This document shows, piece by piece, positions 49,393 through 58,651 of a stretch of DNA of 64,000 nucleotides. The translations under genes were made by a program, and so were the position numbers. Source of the stretch: Xanthomonas theicola (lineage in GTDB: Bacteria > Pseudomonadota > Gammaproteobacteria > Xanthomonadales > Xanthomonadaceae); NCBI RefSeq assembly GCF_014236795.1, contig NZ_CP049017.1, positions 2,272,001-2,336,000 of the forward strand, read 5' to 3'. The notes below the pieces were generated by a model. The model saw only the letters and a list, made by a program, of their open reading frames with translations, had not been told where the DNA came from and made no database searches. Every line of letters starts with the position of its first letter. Position 1 is the first letter of the stretch.

Positions 49393-50850
49393 TCACTCGC
49401 GCCGCAGCACCCACCACCAGTCCAGCGCCAGCATCAGCAGCAGTGACACCCCGACCAGCGGGAACAGCATGCCGCCGAGCGCCAGCAGCGCCAGCACGCC
49501 GCGCAGCGTGCGCCGGTCCGCGGGCAGCGGCGGCACGCCCAATCCGCCGGCCGGCCGGCGCTTCCACCACATCAGCGCGGCGCTGACGCACAGCAGCAGG
49601 ATACACAGGCACGAGGCGATCAGCAGCAGCTGGTTGAACGTGCCGTACTGCTGCCCCAGGTGCACGTTGATGCCCCATTCCAATGCCTTCGCCATGGGTC
49701 CGTAGTCGGCGTAGCGCATGTCCAGCAACACCTTGCCGCTGTACTGGTCGAGGTGGATCACCCGCTGCTGCGCCAGGTCCGGCGGATACACCGACGCGGT
49801 ATACACGCCGCGCACGCCGCGCGGCAGCGCCACGCTGTAGCCGGCGGCGATGCCGCGCGCCTGCAACCGCGCCACCGCCGCGTCCAGGCCGATCGCGCCG
49901 GGTCCCCAAGGCGGCGGCGTCTCCATCGCCATGCCATGCGCGGCATGCACGTCGTTGCCGTTGTCCGCCACGCCTGCCGCGGAAGGCGCAACAGTCGGCA
50001 TCGGCATCGGCATCGGCATCGACGCAGCCTGCGGCAGCTGCGACTGCGGCAGCCGCGCCTGGCGCAGCGACCAGGCCGGCACTTCTTCGTCGCGCAAGCG
50101 CTGCGTGGACATCGGCACGTCCACGCGCAGGCCGGCCGGATAGCCGTAGTGATGGCCGTTGGCCAGGCGGTTGACCTGCTCGCCCCAGAACCACGACCAC
50201 GGCATCCCGGTCAGCGCCAGGAACAGCAGCATCGCCCCGACCACGCTGCCGGTCAGCGCATGCATGTCGCGCCAGAACACGCGCTGCGGCGGCCGTCCGC
50301 GCACGGCGGTGACACCACCGCGGCGGCCGCGCGGCCACCACAGGTAGACCCCGGTCAACACCAGCAGGATCGCCCAGCCGGCGGCCACTTCGATCAGCGC
50401 GCTGGCCCACGGCCCGACCAGGGCCAGACTGTGCAGGCGGCGGATCGTCCACGCCACCGTGCCGTGCTCGGGCAGGCTGCCCAGCACCCGCGCCCGGTAC
50501 GGATCCACGTACACCAACACGCGGCGGCCCCCGGCCGTGCCCACGGTCACCTCCACCGATGCGTCGCGTCGCGCCGGCGTGACATAGCGCAGCGCCTGCC
50601 CCGGCTGCGCCGCCAGCGCCGCGGCGACCAGCCGCTGCGGCGCGACCGCCTGCGCCTGCGCCGGCACCGCGACCGTTTTCAGCGCGCGATGGAAGTAGCC
50701 GTCGATCGGCTGCTGATAGACGAAGGCCGCGCCGGTCAGCGCCAGCCAGGCCAGCAGCGGCAATACCAGCAGACCGGCGTAGAAATGCCAGCGCCACACC
50801 GCGCGGTGGAACCGCGCCGGCGCCGCCGCGTTCGGGTTCGGCGTAGCCAT
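49393..50850 (-). CDS. PepSY-associated transmembrane protein
   Basis: A 485-residue inner-membrane protein with four or five hydrophobic helices (HFYAGLLVLPLLAWLALTGA; ALIEVAAGWAILLVLTGVYL; LTGSVVGAMLLFLALTGMPW; LLLIASCLCILLLCVSAALM) and PepSY-type periplasmic domains. It has a Met-Pro repeat linker (MPMPMPMP near 285) and His-rich stretches. It resembles iron- or copper-regulated reductase-type PepSY proteins that accompany TonB receptors. ATG 50850 overlaps the receptor stop (ATGA), so it is the third gene of a DUF2946-receptor-PepSY operon. Confidence 0.85.
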   Translation of the reverse strand: MATPNPNAAAPARFHRAVWRWHFYAGLLVLPLLAWLALTGAAFVYQQPIDGYFHRALKTVAVPAQAQAVAPQRLVAAALAAQPGQALRYVTPARRDASVEVTVGTAGGRRVLVYVDPYRARVLGSLPEHGTVAWTIRRLHSLALVGPWASALIEVAAGWAILLVLTGVYLWWPRGRRGGVTAVRGRPPQRVFWRDMHALTGSVVGAMLLFLALTGMPWSWFWGEQVNRLANGHHYGYPAGLRVDVPMSTQRLRDEEVPAWSLRQARLPQSQLPQAASMPMPMPMPTVAPSAAGVADNGNDVHAAHGMAMETPPPWGPGAIGLDAAVARLQARGIAAGYSVALPRGVRGVYTASVYPPDLAQQRVIHLDQYSGKVLLDMRYADYGPMAKALEWGINVHLGQQYGTFNQLLLIASCLCILLLCVSAALMWWKRRPAGGLGVPPLPADRRTLRGVLALLALGGMLFPLVGVSLLLMLALDWWWVLRRE

Positions 50851-52910
50851 CACCAGCACCAGCTGAGGCTGGCGTACAGCGCGCGGCCGTCGCCCGGCGA
50901 GTCGCCGGACGAACCGCTGTCGTACCAGGCGTAGACGTAGTGGCGGTCGCTCAGGTTCTTCAGCTGCAGCGACAGCTCGCGCTGCGCGCGCCACGCCCAG
51001 GTCGCGCCGACGTTGGCCAGCGCATACCCGCCGTAGCGGCCCAGCGTGTTGCTGCGCTCCACGTAGTAGTCGCCCTGCGCATTGCCCCAGGCCGACAGCT
51101 TCAGCCGCGGCGTGGCCTGCCAGTCGATGCCGGCGGTGGCCAGGGAGTGCGGCACGTTCTCGATCTCCTTGCCGCGCGTGGCAGGCGCGCCCGGGTCGGG
51201 GGTGAGGATGACCGCACGCTGCCGCGAATACGCCAGCCACAGCGTCCAGCGTTCGTCCGCACGCAGGTTCAGCTGCGCGTCCCAGCCGCGGCGCAAGGTC
51301 TTGCCGACGTTGCCGACCTCGCTGCCGCCGACGCTGCCATCGACCCCGAGAATAGTCGCCACCTCATCGGAGGCGCGCTGTTCCCAATAGGCGATGCGCG
51401 CCTCCAGCCGCTTGCCGTCGGCGAACTTCAGTCCGGCTTCCCAACCGTCGTTGTACGACGGGGCAAGGTTGCCGGGCCGGCTGCGGTAGGCGTCGTTGCC
51501 GCTGCCGATCTGGAACGTGCGGCCGAGGTTGGCGTAGGCGCTGGTCTGCACGGTCAGCGCGAACAGCGCGCTGAGCTTGGGCTGCTCGATCGCGCCGTAG
51601 GCGTAGACCGGGTAGCGCGCGCCGCCGAGCCGGTCGCGGAAACTGCCGTCGACCCAGTCCACGCGGTAGGCCGGCACCAGCTGCAAGCGCTCGAATGGAC
51701 GGATCACCGCCTGCACGTAGGCGCCGCGCGTGGCCAGGTCGAAATCCCAATCGCGCAAGGTGGCCGTGCGCGTGCGCGCCACGGTGCGATAGCGTTGCCA
51801 AGCGTTGTCCTGCCATTGCGCGTCGGCCCCGCCTTCCAGCGCGAACGACCTCGCCCAGTCCACCTCGGGACGCCAGCTGGCCTTGGCCAGGAAGCCGCGC
51901 TGGGTCTCGTCGGTGTCGCGCTCCTGCTGCGCGCCGGCGGCGGTGAAGCGCACCCAACGCTGGTTCCGGTAGCGATTCCAGTACAGCTTGACGCTGCCCT
52001 GCACGGTGTCCGCCAACTGCGCGTCCAGATGCAGGCCCACCTGTCCGGTCCGACGCACGCTGCGATCGTCGCGCGCATGCTCCGGCGAACTGCGCGGCGC
52101 GCGTTGCGCGCCGACCCCATCCAGGTAGCCCGCTTCCAGCGCCGCGTTGCGGTAGTCGCGCGCGCTGAGCCCTGCGCGCCAGCGCGCGTCCGGCGCGGTA
52201 TAGAACCACTTGCCGGCAAAGGCGTGCTGGCACGCGTCGGCATGGTCGCGGTAGCCGTCGCTGGCACGCCAGGCGGCGAACCAGTTCTGGCTCCAGCCGC
52301 CGCGTTCGATGCCCTGGCTGGCCTGCACCTCGCGGGTGCCGAAGCTGCCGGCGGCGACGCTGACGCGGCCGTCGTTGCCGCCGCTGCGGGTCAGTACGTC
52401 GACGCTGCCGGCGATGGCATTCAACCCGTAGCGCGGATCATTGGTGCCGCGCACGATCTCGATGGCGGCGATGTCCAGCGGAAACACCGCATCCAGGTAC
52501 GGCATGCCGCCGGCGTTGTCGTTGCTGGGAATGCCGTCGATCAGCAGCTTGACCGCATTGACCCGGCCTTCGCCGTTGAAGCCGCGGAACGAGAAGCGAC
52601 CGGCATCGGTGCCCATCTTGAACTGGGTGACCTGCACGCCGGGCGCGCGCAGCAGCAGCTCCCAGCTGTGGTCGACGTGCTGGTCGTGCAGCAGGTCGCT
52701 GCCCAGGACGTCCACGGAACTCAAGACGCTGCGCGCGGTGGGCGCAGCCAGGGCATCGGCGCTGACCTGGACCTTGCCCAGGGTCAGCGCGGGATCGCCG
52801 GCCGGCGGCGGCGGCGCGGCGGCGGCGGCATACGCCGACACGGCGGCGGCGGGCGCCAGGCAGGCGCAGCAGCATGCCGCCATACGCGGCATGAGGGAAG
52901 CACGGGTCAT
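50850..52910 (-). CDS. TonB-dependent outer-membrane receptor, probable copper or siderophore type
   Basis: A 686-residue receptor. A signal sequence spans about 1-30 (CCCACLAPAAAVSAYAAAAA). The plug domain includes LLLRAPGVQVTQFKMGTDAG, IDGIPSNDNAGGMPY and IEIVRGTNDPRYGLNAIAGS. The 22-strand barrel ends in an aromatic (LYASLSWCW). GGAG stands six bases upstream of ATG 52910. The neighbours, a DUF2946 gene and a PepSY gene, form a set known with copper-type receptors, but the ligand is not proven. A TonB box was not located. Confidence 0.88.
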   Translation of the reverse strand: MTRASLMPRMAACCCACLAPAAAVSAYAAAAAPPPPAGDPALTLGKVQVSADALAAPTARSVLSSVDVLGSDLLHDQHVDHSWELLLRAPGVQVTQFKMGTDAGRFSFRGFNGEGRVNAVKLLIDGIPSNDNAGGMPYLDAVFPLDIAAIEIVRGTNDPRYGLNAIAGSVDVLTRSGGNDGRVSVAAGSFGTREVQASQGIERGGWSQNWFAAWRASDGYRDHADACQHAFAGKWFYTAPDARWRAGLSARDYRNAALEAGYLDGVGAQRAPRSSPEHARDDRSVRRTGQVGLHLDAQLADTVQGSVKLYWNRYRNQRWVRFTAAGAQQERDTDETQRGFLAKASWRPEVDWARSFALEGGADAQWQDNAWQRYRTVARTRTATLRDWDFDLATRGAYVQAVIRPFERLQLVPAYRVDWVDGSFRDRLGGARYPVYAYGAIEQPKLSALFALTVQTSAYANLGRTFQIGSGNDAYRSRPGNLAPSYNDGWEAGLKFADGKRLEARIAYWEQRASDEVATILGVDGSVGGSEVGNVGKTLRRGWDAQLNLRADERWTLWLAYSRQRAVILTPDPGAPATRGKEIENVPHSLATAGIDWQATPRLKLSAWGNAQGDYYVERSNTLGRYGGYALANVGATWAWRAQRELSLQLKNLSDRHYVYAWYDSGSSGDSPGDGRALYASLSWCW

Positions 52911-52977
52911 CGCAGGCTCCATCGACACGAAGACGCGCCGCGGCAGCGCCACGGCACGAAGAACAGCCACTCGTGTT

Positions 52978-53385
52978 TCAGGAGCGCAACGGCGGACCGC
53001 GCGCCGCATGGGCACGCCACATTCCGCGCTGCGCCGCCGGCGGACGCGGCGCAGCGCGCGGCGCGGGATGCCGCAACCAGCGCAGCACGACCAGCACCAG
53101 CGCCAGCACGGGCAGCAGGCGCGCGGCCAGCAGGCAGTAGTCGCAGGCCGGCGCGTGTGGCAGGCCGGCGCCGTCGTGGGTGCCCGGGTGGACCGGAACC
53201 GGTACCACCGGCAACGGCGGGAGCGATTGCAACCCGCGGCTGCTGCACAGCGGACCCGCCGCCGCGGCCCGATCGCCGGAGCGTGCCTGTTGCCAGCGGC
53301 TCAGCAGCGGCGCAGCCAGCATCAGCGCCATCGCCAGGACGGCGAGCGCTTCCCACAGCGGCATTGGCTGGCGGCGACGGATCAT
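52978..53385 (-). CDS. DUF2946-family small membrane protein
   Basis: A 135-residue protein with an N-terminal membrane helix (PLWEALAVLAMALMLAAPLL), a Pro/Gly-rich linker and the DUF2946 signature HAPACDYCLLAARLLPVLAL, containing a C-x2-C pair in front of a second helix. Members accompany TonB-dependent copper receptors. The cysteine pair with nearby histidines suggests metal binding at the membrane. It starts at ATG 53385 and is the first gene of the three-gene operon. Confidence 0.8.
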   Translation of the reverse strand: MIRRRQPMPLWEALAVLAMALMLAAPLLSRWQQARSGDRAAAAGPLCSSRGLQSLPPLPVVPVPVHPGTHDGAGLPHAPACDYCLLAARLLPVLALVLVVLRWLRHPAPRAAPRPPAAQRGMWRAHAARGPPLRS

Positions 53386-53679
53386 CGCGGCAGTCTAGTC
53401 GAGCGCCTGCGCACCGCCAACGCGGTGCGTGCCATGTCGGTGAGCGGCGGAGCCGGCGGCGGCGGCGCACCGACCGCGCGCATGGCCGCGGCTGCGCCCT
53501 ACCTGCCGCCCGCCGCCAGCGCGAACGCAGCGCCCCAAAACGGCGCGAACTTGCCTCAGGATGGTCGGCTCGTTGCCGCCGAGCCGTGCCGCATGCCTCC
53601 TGTCGAACCCGCCGCCGGCCGCGACCACTGCGCCGCCAAGCCCCGCAACGAAGCGCTGCGCCTGGACGCACTGCGCAGC

Positions 53680-53895
53680 TATGCGGCTGGACACGCCACG
53701 CGCGCCTTGGCCAGCGGCCCGTAGCCCGCGTAGCCATGTCCAGCAACACCCGGCCGCTGTACTGGCGAGGTGGATCACGCGCTGTCGCGCCAGATCCGGC
53801 GGATACACAGAGGGCTGGACACGCCGCGCGGCGGCGCCACGCTGTGGCCCGGCGCGATGCCGCGCGCCGGCGCCGGGCGGCGTGGCTTACGCAAG
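53680..53895 (-). pseudogene. fragment of a second PepSY gene
   Basis: Across two frames the minus strand gives [16 protein letters not shown], then [13 protein letters not shown] and RVLLDMATRATG. These match residues of the intact PepSY protein (ARGIAAGYSVALPRGVRGVY; YPPDLAQQRVIHLDQYSGKV). Only about 70 codons survive, with frameshifts, and the fragment is fused to the end of the broken chemoreceptor gene. Confidence 0.7.
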
Positions 53896-53899
53896 CACC

Positions 53900-55165
53900 G
53901 CGCGCAGCGTCGGCGGGGCCTGCAAGCGAAACCGCGAGACCGTCTTCTGCAGCACCTGCGCGCGCTCGCGCAAGGTATCGCTGGAATTCCACCAACGCGC
54001 TGTTTTGCCGGTTCACCGCCTCCAGGTCGGTGACCGCGCGGCTCAACTCCTGCAACCCCGCCGATTGGACCTGCGCCGCCGCCGCTTCCTGCGACAGCGC
54101 GGCGACGCGCTCGTTGAACCTGTTGATGGCATCGAGCCAGTCGCCGGTCGCACCCACCAGGCCGGTGCCTTCGGCAACGCGCTGGTTGGATTCGCCGATC
54201 AGGTTGCGAATGTCCTTGGCCGAGGTCGCGGTGCGCCAAATTGCGCACCTCTCCGGCAACCACCGCAAATCCGCGGCCGTAGTCTCCGGCACGCGCCGCC
54301 TCCACCGCCGCGTTCAGGGCCAGCAGGTTGGTCTGGAAGGCCACCGAGTCGATCAGCCCGATGATGTCGCCGATCTGCTTGCTCGAGCTGTTGATCTGCG
54401 TCATCGACTGGCCGGCCTTGCCCACCACCTCGGCACCATCGCGCCAACTGAGCAAGGCGCTGTGGGTGAGCTCGCTGGTCTGCCGACTGTTCTCGGCCGA
54501 TTGCCGGGACGATTCGAGCAGGCCGGTGATGCTCGCCGTACGCTGCTCCAGCGCCGCTGCCTGGCGTTCGGTGCGTACCGAGAGATCGGCGTTGCCGGCC
54601 GCGATCTCGTTGACCCCCCAGGCCGACGTCGGCGGCGGTCTCGGCCACCTCGGCGATCACCCGCGACAGGCTGTCGAGCGAGGCGTTGAGGCTCTGCGCC
54701 AGCTCGCGCAACGTGCCCGCGTCGTTGCCGCGCATACGCCGGGTGAGATCGCCCTGAGCCAGCGCGCCGGTGGTGGCGCTGATGTCGCCGAACGCCTGCT
54801 CGAGCGCATCCAGCGATTGGTAGACCGCCTGCTTGAGCGCGCCCAGGTCGCCCGGCAACGCCATATCGATGCGATGGCTGAAGTCGCCCTCGGCGGTGGC
54901 CGACAGGCTGAGCTCGAGTTCGTCCAGCGAGCACTGCAGCAGGCTCATCGCGCGATTCGCCTTGCACGTCCGGGCTCATGCGTGCGGCGAAATCGCCCGC
55001 CGACAGCCGCGTCCATGACTGCATCCAGCGCATCCATCGTGCGCTGCACGCTGGCGGCGCTGTCGTTGACGCCGCGCTTGAGGTCGGCCAGGTCGCCTGG
55101 CAGGTCGGCTTCGACGCGCTGAGTGAAATCGCCGCGCCCCACCGCCGACAGCACGCGGTTGCTCT
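53900..55165 (-). pseudogene. poly-HAMP methyl-accepting chemotaxis protein, frameshifted and 5'-truncated
   Basis: Reading leftwards the segments are RVLSAVGRGDFTQRVEADLP, GDFSHRIDMALPGDLGALKQ and GALAQGDLTRRMRGNDAGTL (successive HAMP-like units). Then come [20 protein letters not shown] and [20 protein letters not shown] (the kinase-control hairpin of the signalling domain) and a tail [16 protein letters not shown]. Frame changes occur near 54960, 54610 and 54230. The N-terminal ligand-binding and membrane part is missing and is replaced by porin sequence joined in frame. Confidence 0.85.
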
Positions 55166-55975
55166 CGCCGATGTCCCACTGCGCCTTCAGCGCCAACGAG
55201 CGATGGAAATCCCAGCGAACGCCCAGCGACTTGGTGCTCTGGCGCTGGTCGTTGACGAGCGACGCGGCGCGGGTTGGATCCTGCTTCGAATAACCGACAA
55301 ACGGCTGGAACTGGCCAAGGCGGTAGCCGCCCAACACGTACCAGCCATCGTTATCTGTCGCATTGTTCACTCCTGTCGCCCGACGCGTCGCGTATTCGGC
55401 CTGCAGCAGCAGGTTGTTGCGGTTGACGATCGCGCTGACACCTTGGAACGGGTACTTGATCTGTTGGCCACCGACAATCGCCGGCAGCACCGAATGTCCC
55501 TCGATGCGCGTCGCGCGCAGGTTCAGCCAGTCGTTTTCCCAGCTCAGGTTTGCACCGCGCGTGCGCTTCATGTCGACCTTGGAGATAAAGCCGGGAATTG
55601 TGACATTCAGATCGAGCGCGAAGTCCGTACGACTGGCCAGCGCCGAGAACTTGAGCGTGCCGTCGCCCGGGTCGTGCGCATAGCTGACATCCACGCCGGT
55701 GAACAGATCGACCCCGGCGATGCCATACACCTCCGCCCATTCGACCCGGGTCGAATCGTCGACCTTGGAGCGACGTTTGCTCACGATCTGCAGCGTCGCC
55801 GACAACCGGTCGTTGGCCTTGGCATTGAGTTGCAAGCCGAGGTTGGAATCGGTGCCGAAATCGAACGTGTCCTTGGCGCCGGTGGACTGCGCTTGGCGAA
55901 AGTAGCGGGCATCGTCGGTATCGGTACGCAGCGCCGCCAAGGCTCCGAAACCGCCTTTAGCCGATCACCGCATGC
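55166..55975 (-). pseudogene. outer-membrane porin fragment fused in frame to the chemoreceptor
   Basis: About 260 residues of beta-barrel pattern: LGLQLNAKANDRLSATLQIV, EWAEVYGIAGVDLFTGVDVS, LLLQAEYATRRATG, GWYVLGGYRLGQFQPFVGYS and LGVRWDFHRSLALKAQWDIG. The N-terminus with its signal peptide is absent (a TGA stands upstream in frame near 55970), as is the last strand. The open frame 54945-55940 runs directly from barrel sequence into HAMP sequence at about 55165. TTG 55940 is not a credible start. Confidence 0.75.
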
Positions 55976-56290
55976 CGCTCCATCCCCGGACAGCGCCTGG
56001 CCCTCTCAGCGCGCCACGCCAATGCGTGCAGGCGGTATCGCGCGCGATCGTCCACGCCGCAAGACACTGGCGGCTGCCGGCGGGCGGGTGTCCGGCACTC
56101 GGCCGTGGACACGCGCTCGCCGCCGGCCCGTCCCGAACCGGCCGGGTCTGCGGCGTGCGTGGGAGCGCGCTCGGATCGGGCGGCGACGGTACGGCGCCCT
56201 GTCCCTGGTCTGCCGGCCTCTGCGTGTCCCGGGTATCCAATCCGGTGCGCGCGGTGGCGCCGAGGCACTGCTCAGGCGACACCCGCCCAC
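55976..56290. other. intergenic region with no recognised feature
   Basis: About 315 GC-rich bases between the porin fragment and the CysB-like gene. No gene, repeat or hairpin was convincing. Confidence 0.4.
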
Positions 56291-57274
56291 TCAGCTGGTG
56301 ATGGTCTGGGTCAGTTCTTCCCAGCTCGGCGGGGTGGGCCAGTCCGGTTCCTGGTTGCCTTCCACGACCCGGCGCAGGTCGCGGGTATCGATCTGCGGCG
56401 CCAGCACGTGCACCAGTTCCAGCGCGTAGTCGCGCAGTACGCGGTCGCGCGGCAGCACCGCCCAGGCGATGCATTCGGGGATGTCCGGCGGCGCCGGCCA
56501 GGCGCGCAGGTCGGTATCGCCCGCGTGTACCGCCATCTCCGCCAGCAGGCCGACGCCGAGGCCGGTGCGGACGTAGGTCTTGATCAGGTCGGCGTCGAGC
56601 GCGGTCAGTGCGATGCTCGGCTCCAGCCCGAGCCGGCCGAAGGCGCGCTGCAGCGAGGAGCCGGAGCGGGTCGAGGATTCGTAGCTGATCAGCGGCTGCA
56701 CCGCCAGCGCGGCCATGTCCGGCACCCGCTTCGGCAGGTCCAGCGCATGCCCACGCGGCACCAGCACCAGCCGCCGCCAGCGATACAGCGGCACCGCGAT
56801 GCCGGCGCCCGGCTCGCTGCCGGCAGTGCTGACGATGGCGATGTCGGCATCGCCCTGGCTGAGCAGGTCCAACGCGGTGCTCTCGGCCGCCTGCTGCAGG
56901 TGCACGCTGACCTGCGGATACGCCTGTTTGATCTGCGCCACCGCCGGCGGCAGCACGAAGCGCGCCTGCGTGTGCGTGGTGGTCAGGGTCAGCTGGCCCT
57001 GGCTCTCGCGGCGCTGGTTGGCGGCGTAGGTGCGGATGTTGTTGGCCTCGACCAGCACCGTGCGGGCGTGCTCGATCACTTCGCGGCCGGCCGGGGTCAC
57101 CGCCTCCAGGCTGCGGCCCTTGCGCACGAACAGCAGGAAGCCGAGTTCGTCCTCCAGTTGCTTGATCTGCTTGGACAGCCCCGGCTGGGTGGCGTGCACG
57201 CGCGCCGCCGCCAGGGTGATGTTGAGATCGGCATCGGCGATGGCGACGAGATAGCGGAGTTGGGTCAGCGTCAT
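56291..57274 (-). CDS. cysB: CysB-like LysR-family transcriptional regulator
   Basis: A 327-residue regulator. The N-terminal HTH is MTLTQLRYLVAIADADLNIT plus LAAARVHATQPGLSKQIKQL, and the CysB-type effector domain includes LTLTTTHTQARFVLPPAVAQ and LISYESSTRSGSSLQRAFGR. CysB-type proteins activate sulfate assimilation in response to O-acetylserine or N-acetylserine. It is divergent from cysG-cysK and 7.3 kb from cysJIH. ATG 57274 starts at the conserved HTH; the 57313 start adds unconserved residues. A Cbl-like role cannot be excluded. Confidence 0.9.
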   Translation of the reverse strand: MTLTQLRYLVAIADADLNITLAAARVHATQPGLSKQIKQLEDELGFLLFVRKGRSLEAVTPAGREVIEHARTVLVEANNIRTYAANQRRESQGQLTLTTTHTQARFVLPPAVAQIKQAYPQVSVHLQQAAESTALDLLSQGDADIAIVSTAGSEPGAGIAVPLYRWRRLVLVPRGHALDLPKRVPDMAALAVQPLISYESSTRSGSSLQRAFGRLGLEPSIALTALDADLIKTYVRTGLGVGLLAEMAVHAGDTDLRAWPAPPDIPECIAWAVLPRDRVLRDYALELVHVLAPQIDTRDLRRVVEGNQEPDWPTPPSWEELTQTITS

Positions 57275-57442
57275 CGGAGCGAGGGCGAGGCGCCGCCTGG
57301 CGGAAGCAGCCACGACTTTAGTGGAAATGGGCCCTCCACCTTATAATCGAACGCTATCTGGCAGACGCATGAAGTCATTTCCGGTGGCTATAAGCCGGCG
57401 CTACCGTCATCCCTTCCCCTGCCTTCCTGCGTTGCCACCGCC
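57275..57442. promoter_or_regulatory. divergent cysB / cysG promoter region
   Basis: TATAAT at 57342-57347 is a good -10 element reading right. CAGACGCA (57362), CTATAAGCCG (57388) and CGTCATCCCTTCC (57405) repeat the words found upstream of cysJ, a probable CysB target. Confidence 0.5.
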
Positions 57443-58621
57443 GTGAGTCCTGCCCCGATTGCGTTGTACCCGGATCTGCGCGGCCGGCCCGTGCTGGTGC
57501 TCGGCGGCGGTACCGCCGCCGAGCACCAGGTGCAGGCGCTGCTCGCCGCCGGCGCCACGCCGCAGCTGGGCGCGGCGACGCTGACCCCGGCGCTGCAGGC
57601 CTGGGCCGACGCCGGCCGCGTCCAGTGGCTGCGCGGCCGCTTCCAGCCCGCCTGGCTGGATGCGGCCTGGTACCTGATCGCCGCCAGCGACGAGCCGGCG
57701 CTGAACCGGCAGGCGCTGCAGGCGGCCGCCGCGCGGCGGGTGCTGGCGCAGTCGGCGCCGGGCGACGCCGGCGCCGGCATCGCCGAGCCCGCCGCGGCGG
57801 CGGCGCATGCGGTGCGCCCCGGCACGGTGACCCTGGTCGGCGCCGGTCCCGGCGATCCCGGGCTGCTGACGCTCAATGCGCTGCGCGCGCTGCACAGCGC
57901 CGACGTGGTCCTGCACGACCGCCTGGTCAGCGCGGCGATCCTGCGTCTGTTGCCGCAGGGCGCCGAGGTGATCGCAGTCGGCAAGTCGGCCGGCGGCCAC
58001 AGCATGCGCCAGGAGCAGATCCACGCGCTGATGCTCGAGCATGCGCGTCGCGGCCGCCGCGTGGTGCGGCTGAAGGGCGGCGATCCGTTCGTGTTCGGCC
58101 GCGGTGGCGAGGAACTGGAATGCCTGCGCACGCACGGCGTGCCCTACGCGGTGGTGCCCGGCATCACCGCGGCGCTGGCCTGCGCGGCCTATGCCGGCAT
58201 TCCGCTGACCCATCGCGACCACGCGCAGTCGCTGCGCCTGGCCACCGCGCACTGCAAGGAATCGTGCGACACCCTGGACTGGGCCGCGCTGGCACAGGAG
58301 CGACAGACCCTGGCGGTGTACATGGGCGTGGCCGGGCTGGACACGGTGCGCGAGCGCCTGCTGCACGCCGGCCGCGCCGCCGGCACCCCGTTCGCGCTGG
58401 TGGAGAACGGCTCGCGTCCGCAACAGCGCGTGGTGGTCGGCACCCTGGCCGACCTGCCCGACACTGCCCGCGCGCACCAGGTGCGTTCGCCGGCGCTGCT
58501 GATCCTGGGCGAGGTGGCCGCACTGGCGACCGCGCTGCACTGGTTCGGCGCCGCCCCGCTGGCCGCGCCGCCCTCACCTTCCCCGACGCCGGCGGCACCT
58601 ACCCTGGCCAACGCCGCCTGA
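57443..58621 (+). CDS. cysG: siroheme synthase-like: SUMT with shortened precorrin-2 dehydrogenase part
   Basis: A 392-residue protein. The N-terminal NAD-binding domain ([20 protein letters not shown]) spans about 1-100. It is followed after a short linker by the uroporphyrinogen-III C-methyltransferase domain ([56 protein letters not shown]). Classical CysG is about 457-470 residues; the missing 70-80 lie between the two parts, where the dimerisation and chelatase domain belongs. It starts with GTG 57443 and is followed by cysK. It makes siroheme for CysI, perhaps with help for iron insertion. Confidence 0.85.
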   Translation: MSPAPIALYPDLRGRPVLVLGGGTAAEHQVQALLAAGATPQLGAATLTPALQAWADAGRVQWLRGRFQPAWLDAAWYLIAASDEPALNRQALQAAAARRVLAQSAPGDAGAGIAEPAAAAAHAVRPGTVTLVGAGPGDPGLLTLNALRALHSADVVLHDRLVSAAILRLLPQGAEVIAVGKSAGGHSMRQEQIHALMLEHARRGRRVVRLKGGDPFVFGRGGEELECLRTHGVPYAVVPGITAALACAAYAGIPLTHRDHAQSLRLATAHCKESCDTLDWAALAQERQTLAVYMGVAGLDTVRERLLHAGRAAGTPFALVENGSRPQQRVVVGTLADLPDTARAHQVRSPALLILGEVAALATALHWFGAAPLAAPPSPSPTPAAPTLANAA

Positions 58622-58651
58622 CCCCCTCATCCCTTTCCGGAGACCCTGCGC

